Below the pieces are notes generated by a model. It searched no databases and was not told where the DNA came from. It worked only from the letters and a program-made list of their open reading frames with translations. Of a stretch of 40,938 bases of DNA, positions 40,200-40,938 are shown in pieces. Each line of letters starts with the position of its first letter. The stretch's first letter is position 1. This stretch comes from a virus: the IMG/VR virus record IMGVR_UViG_3300047494_000017, positions 1 to 40,938 of that record. One strand, 5' to 3'. A program made the translations under genes and the position numbers.

Positions 40200-40938
40200 T
40201 TACAAGTCGAGAAACGCTTCTACACTGTCGGGTAAACGCGCTTCTCTATCGTCCTCTACCGGAACCAATGTCTTTCCGGTATCAGGCTTTTCACATAATT
40301 GGTCTATGAGCGCTTGTTGACGCTTACCGACCAATTTTTCCATCTGTGCGGGGCTACGCAATTTAGGTGGCATATAAATTTCATTCCCGAAATCAAACTC
40401 GAAAGTTTGCGCAACGGCAATTTCATTTATCCATCGACGGTTCCCACGCTTACCCACAAGCTTATAACCAGGAATTTCAACACCCGTTTCGGCTATAGAG
40501 TGCGCGTAGGCCACTACCGAATCGGCCCAATCTCGAAGTATAATGGCATTTTTGAGGATGTGCCCAATAAATTCAGGGTCCATCTCTTGAGGTTTAGGGA
40601 GTTGAAACGGCTTTGCGACGTCCTTAAACGCCAGCCGTGCCAATCCGGTTGCCTCGTCGCGCTTTTCCGGGCAAATCGCTTTCGCATTGCAGAATTTACA
40701 ATGGGGGCCTAATTTTAAGGTAGTATCCCCCTCGCGTACTCGTGCTATAGCGGCGCGTAGTTCCTCCATATGAGCCAATAGCTCGATGGTAGAAAGCCAC
40801 CATTGCCGCACAGGGCCATCTGGGTGTTTTGCGCGGGGTTGTACAATGCGTAGATTGATACCCGTTATAGCAACGCGCTCTTGTGGTGTAAGCGAAAAGT
40901 ACGCACCCAGGGCGTAATATAGAAGCTGTTTATTGTAG
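40200..40938 (-). CDS. DUF2800 family protein, C-terminal part (continues from base 628 through the join)
   Basis: The last 203 codons (40811-40203) plus stop; bases 40812-40936 repeat the start of the window. GPHCKFCNAKAICPEKRDEA carries three closely spaced Cys that, with the N-terminal Cys region, could bind an iron-sulfur cluster or zinc as in AddB/Cas4-like nucleases. Ends VEAFLDL. Sits 30 bp upstream of DUF2815. Confidence 0.85.
   Translation of the reverse strand, partial: YNKQLLYYALGAYFSLTPQERVAITGINLRIVQPRAKHPDGPVRQWWLSTIELLAHMEELRAAIARVREGDTTLKLGPHCKFCNAKAICPEKRDEATGLARLAFKDVAKPFQLPKPQEMDPEFIGHILKNAIILRDWADSVVAYAHSIAETGVEIPGYKLVGKRGNRRWINEIAVAQTFEFDFGNEIYMPPKLRSPAQMEKLVGKRQQALIDQLCEKPDTGKTLVPVEDDREARLPDSVEAFLDL
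40811..40936. repeat. Right copy of end-to-end direct repeat
   Basis: Identical to 1-126. See the left copy. Confidence 0.9.

Noticed and set aside
39835-40320. 161-codon plus-strand frame over DUF2815/DUF2800
   Set aside because: Antisense to two recognised genes; composition (Ser/Phe-rich) is typical of a shadow frame.

Overview
The window is one complete tailed-phage genome assembled as a circle. The first 126 bases recur at the end (1-126 = 40811-40936), so the unit length is about 40,810 bp, and one gene (DUF2800 family) is split across the ends. The virion genes are those of a short-tailed phage (podovirus). There is a head-tail connector portal, a Bordetella phage BPP-1-like capsid block, T7-like tail tubular proteins A and B, internal (ejected) virion proteins and a tailspike with a T7-type anchor. 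I see no integrase, repressor, phage RNA polymerase, tRNA, CRISPR array or reverse transcriptase, so it looks lytic and dependent on host RNA polymerase. The sigma70-like promoters and T7-like tail parts suggest a Gram-negative, proteobacterial host, but I cannot name it.

Layout. The left arm and the far right end (about 35.8-40.9 kb, continuing through 1-7.5 kb) read leftward. This is the early and replication region: small early genes (7.5-6.0 kb), three zinc-ribbon proteins (5.8-4.8 kb), a small HTH protein, a primase-helicase, an SNF2 helicase, a DUF2800 nuclease-like protein, a DUF2815 protein, two unknown proteins, a family A DNA polymerase and a RuvC-like resolvase. A control region of about 1.1 kb without convincing genes (7.5-8.66 kb) separates it from the rightward late region. 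It carries an AT-rich stretch, inverted repeats, perfect palindromes, a C-rich tract and a 42-bp tandem repeat, and is the best candidate for the replication origin. The late region (8.66-35.8 kb) runs terminase, portal, scaffold, capsid, tail, internal proteins, tailspike, lysis genes, then a promoter-headed block of adhesin-like genes. It collides with the resolvase gene at about 35.8 kb.

The most striking content is RNA. I find three well-formed hammerhead self-cleaving ribozymes and one apparently degenerate copy, all in the leftward early/replication transcripts. Two are type II, have closely matching architecture, and flank the unknown 218-aa gene; each starts at the stop codon of the gene before it and has a predicted loop I pseudoknot. 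Two are type I, around a 52-aa membrane protein gene. The stem III loop of one carries a 10-nt sequence exactly complementary to a translation-start leader that is repeated before three small genes. This suggests a system that cuts early messages between genes and perhaps senses or controls translation. Second, six replication and DNA-binding proteins, and less strictly two late proteins, share an acidic C-terminal tail ending in Leu (IDDL, LDDL, FDDL, FLDL and similar) although they are not homologous. The DNA polymerase lacks it and has a basic C-terminus instead. This resembles a shared docking tail. Third, divergent promoters at 5.83 kb appear to make a terminated small RNA of about 85 nt, opposite in direction to the surrounding genes.
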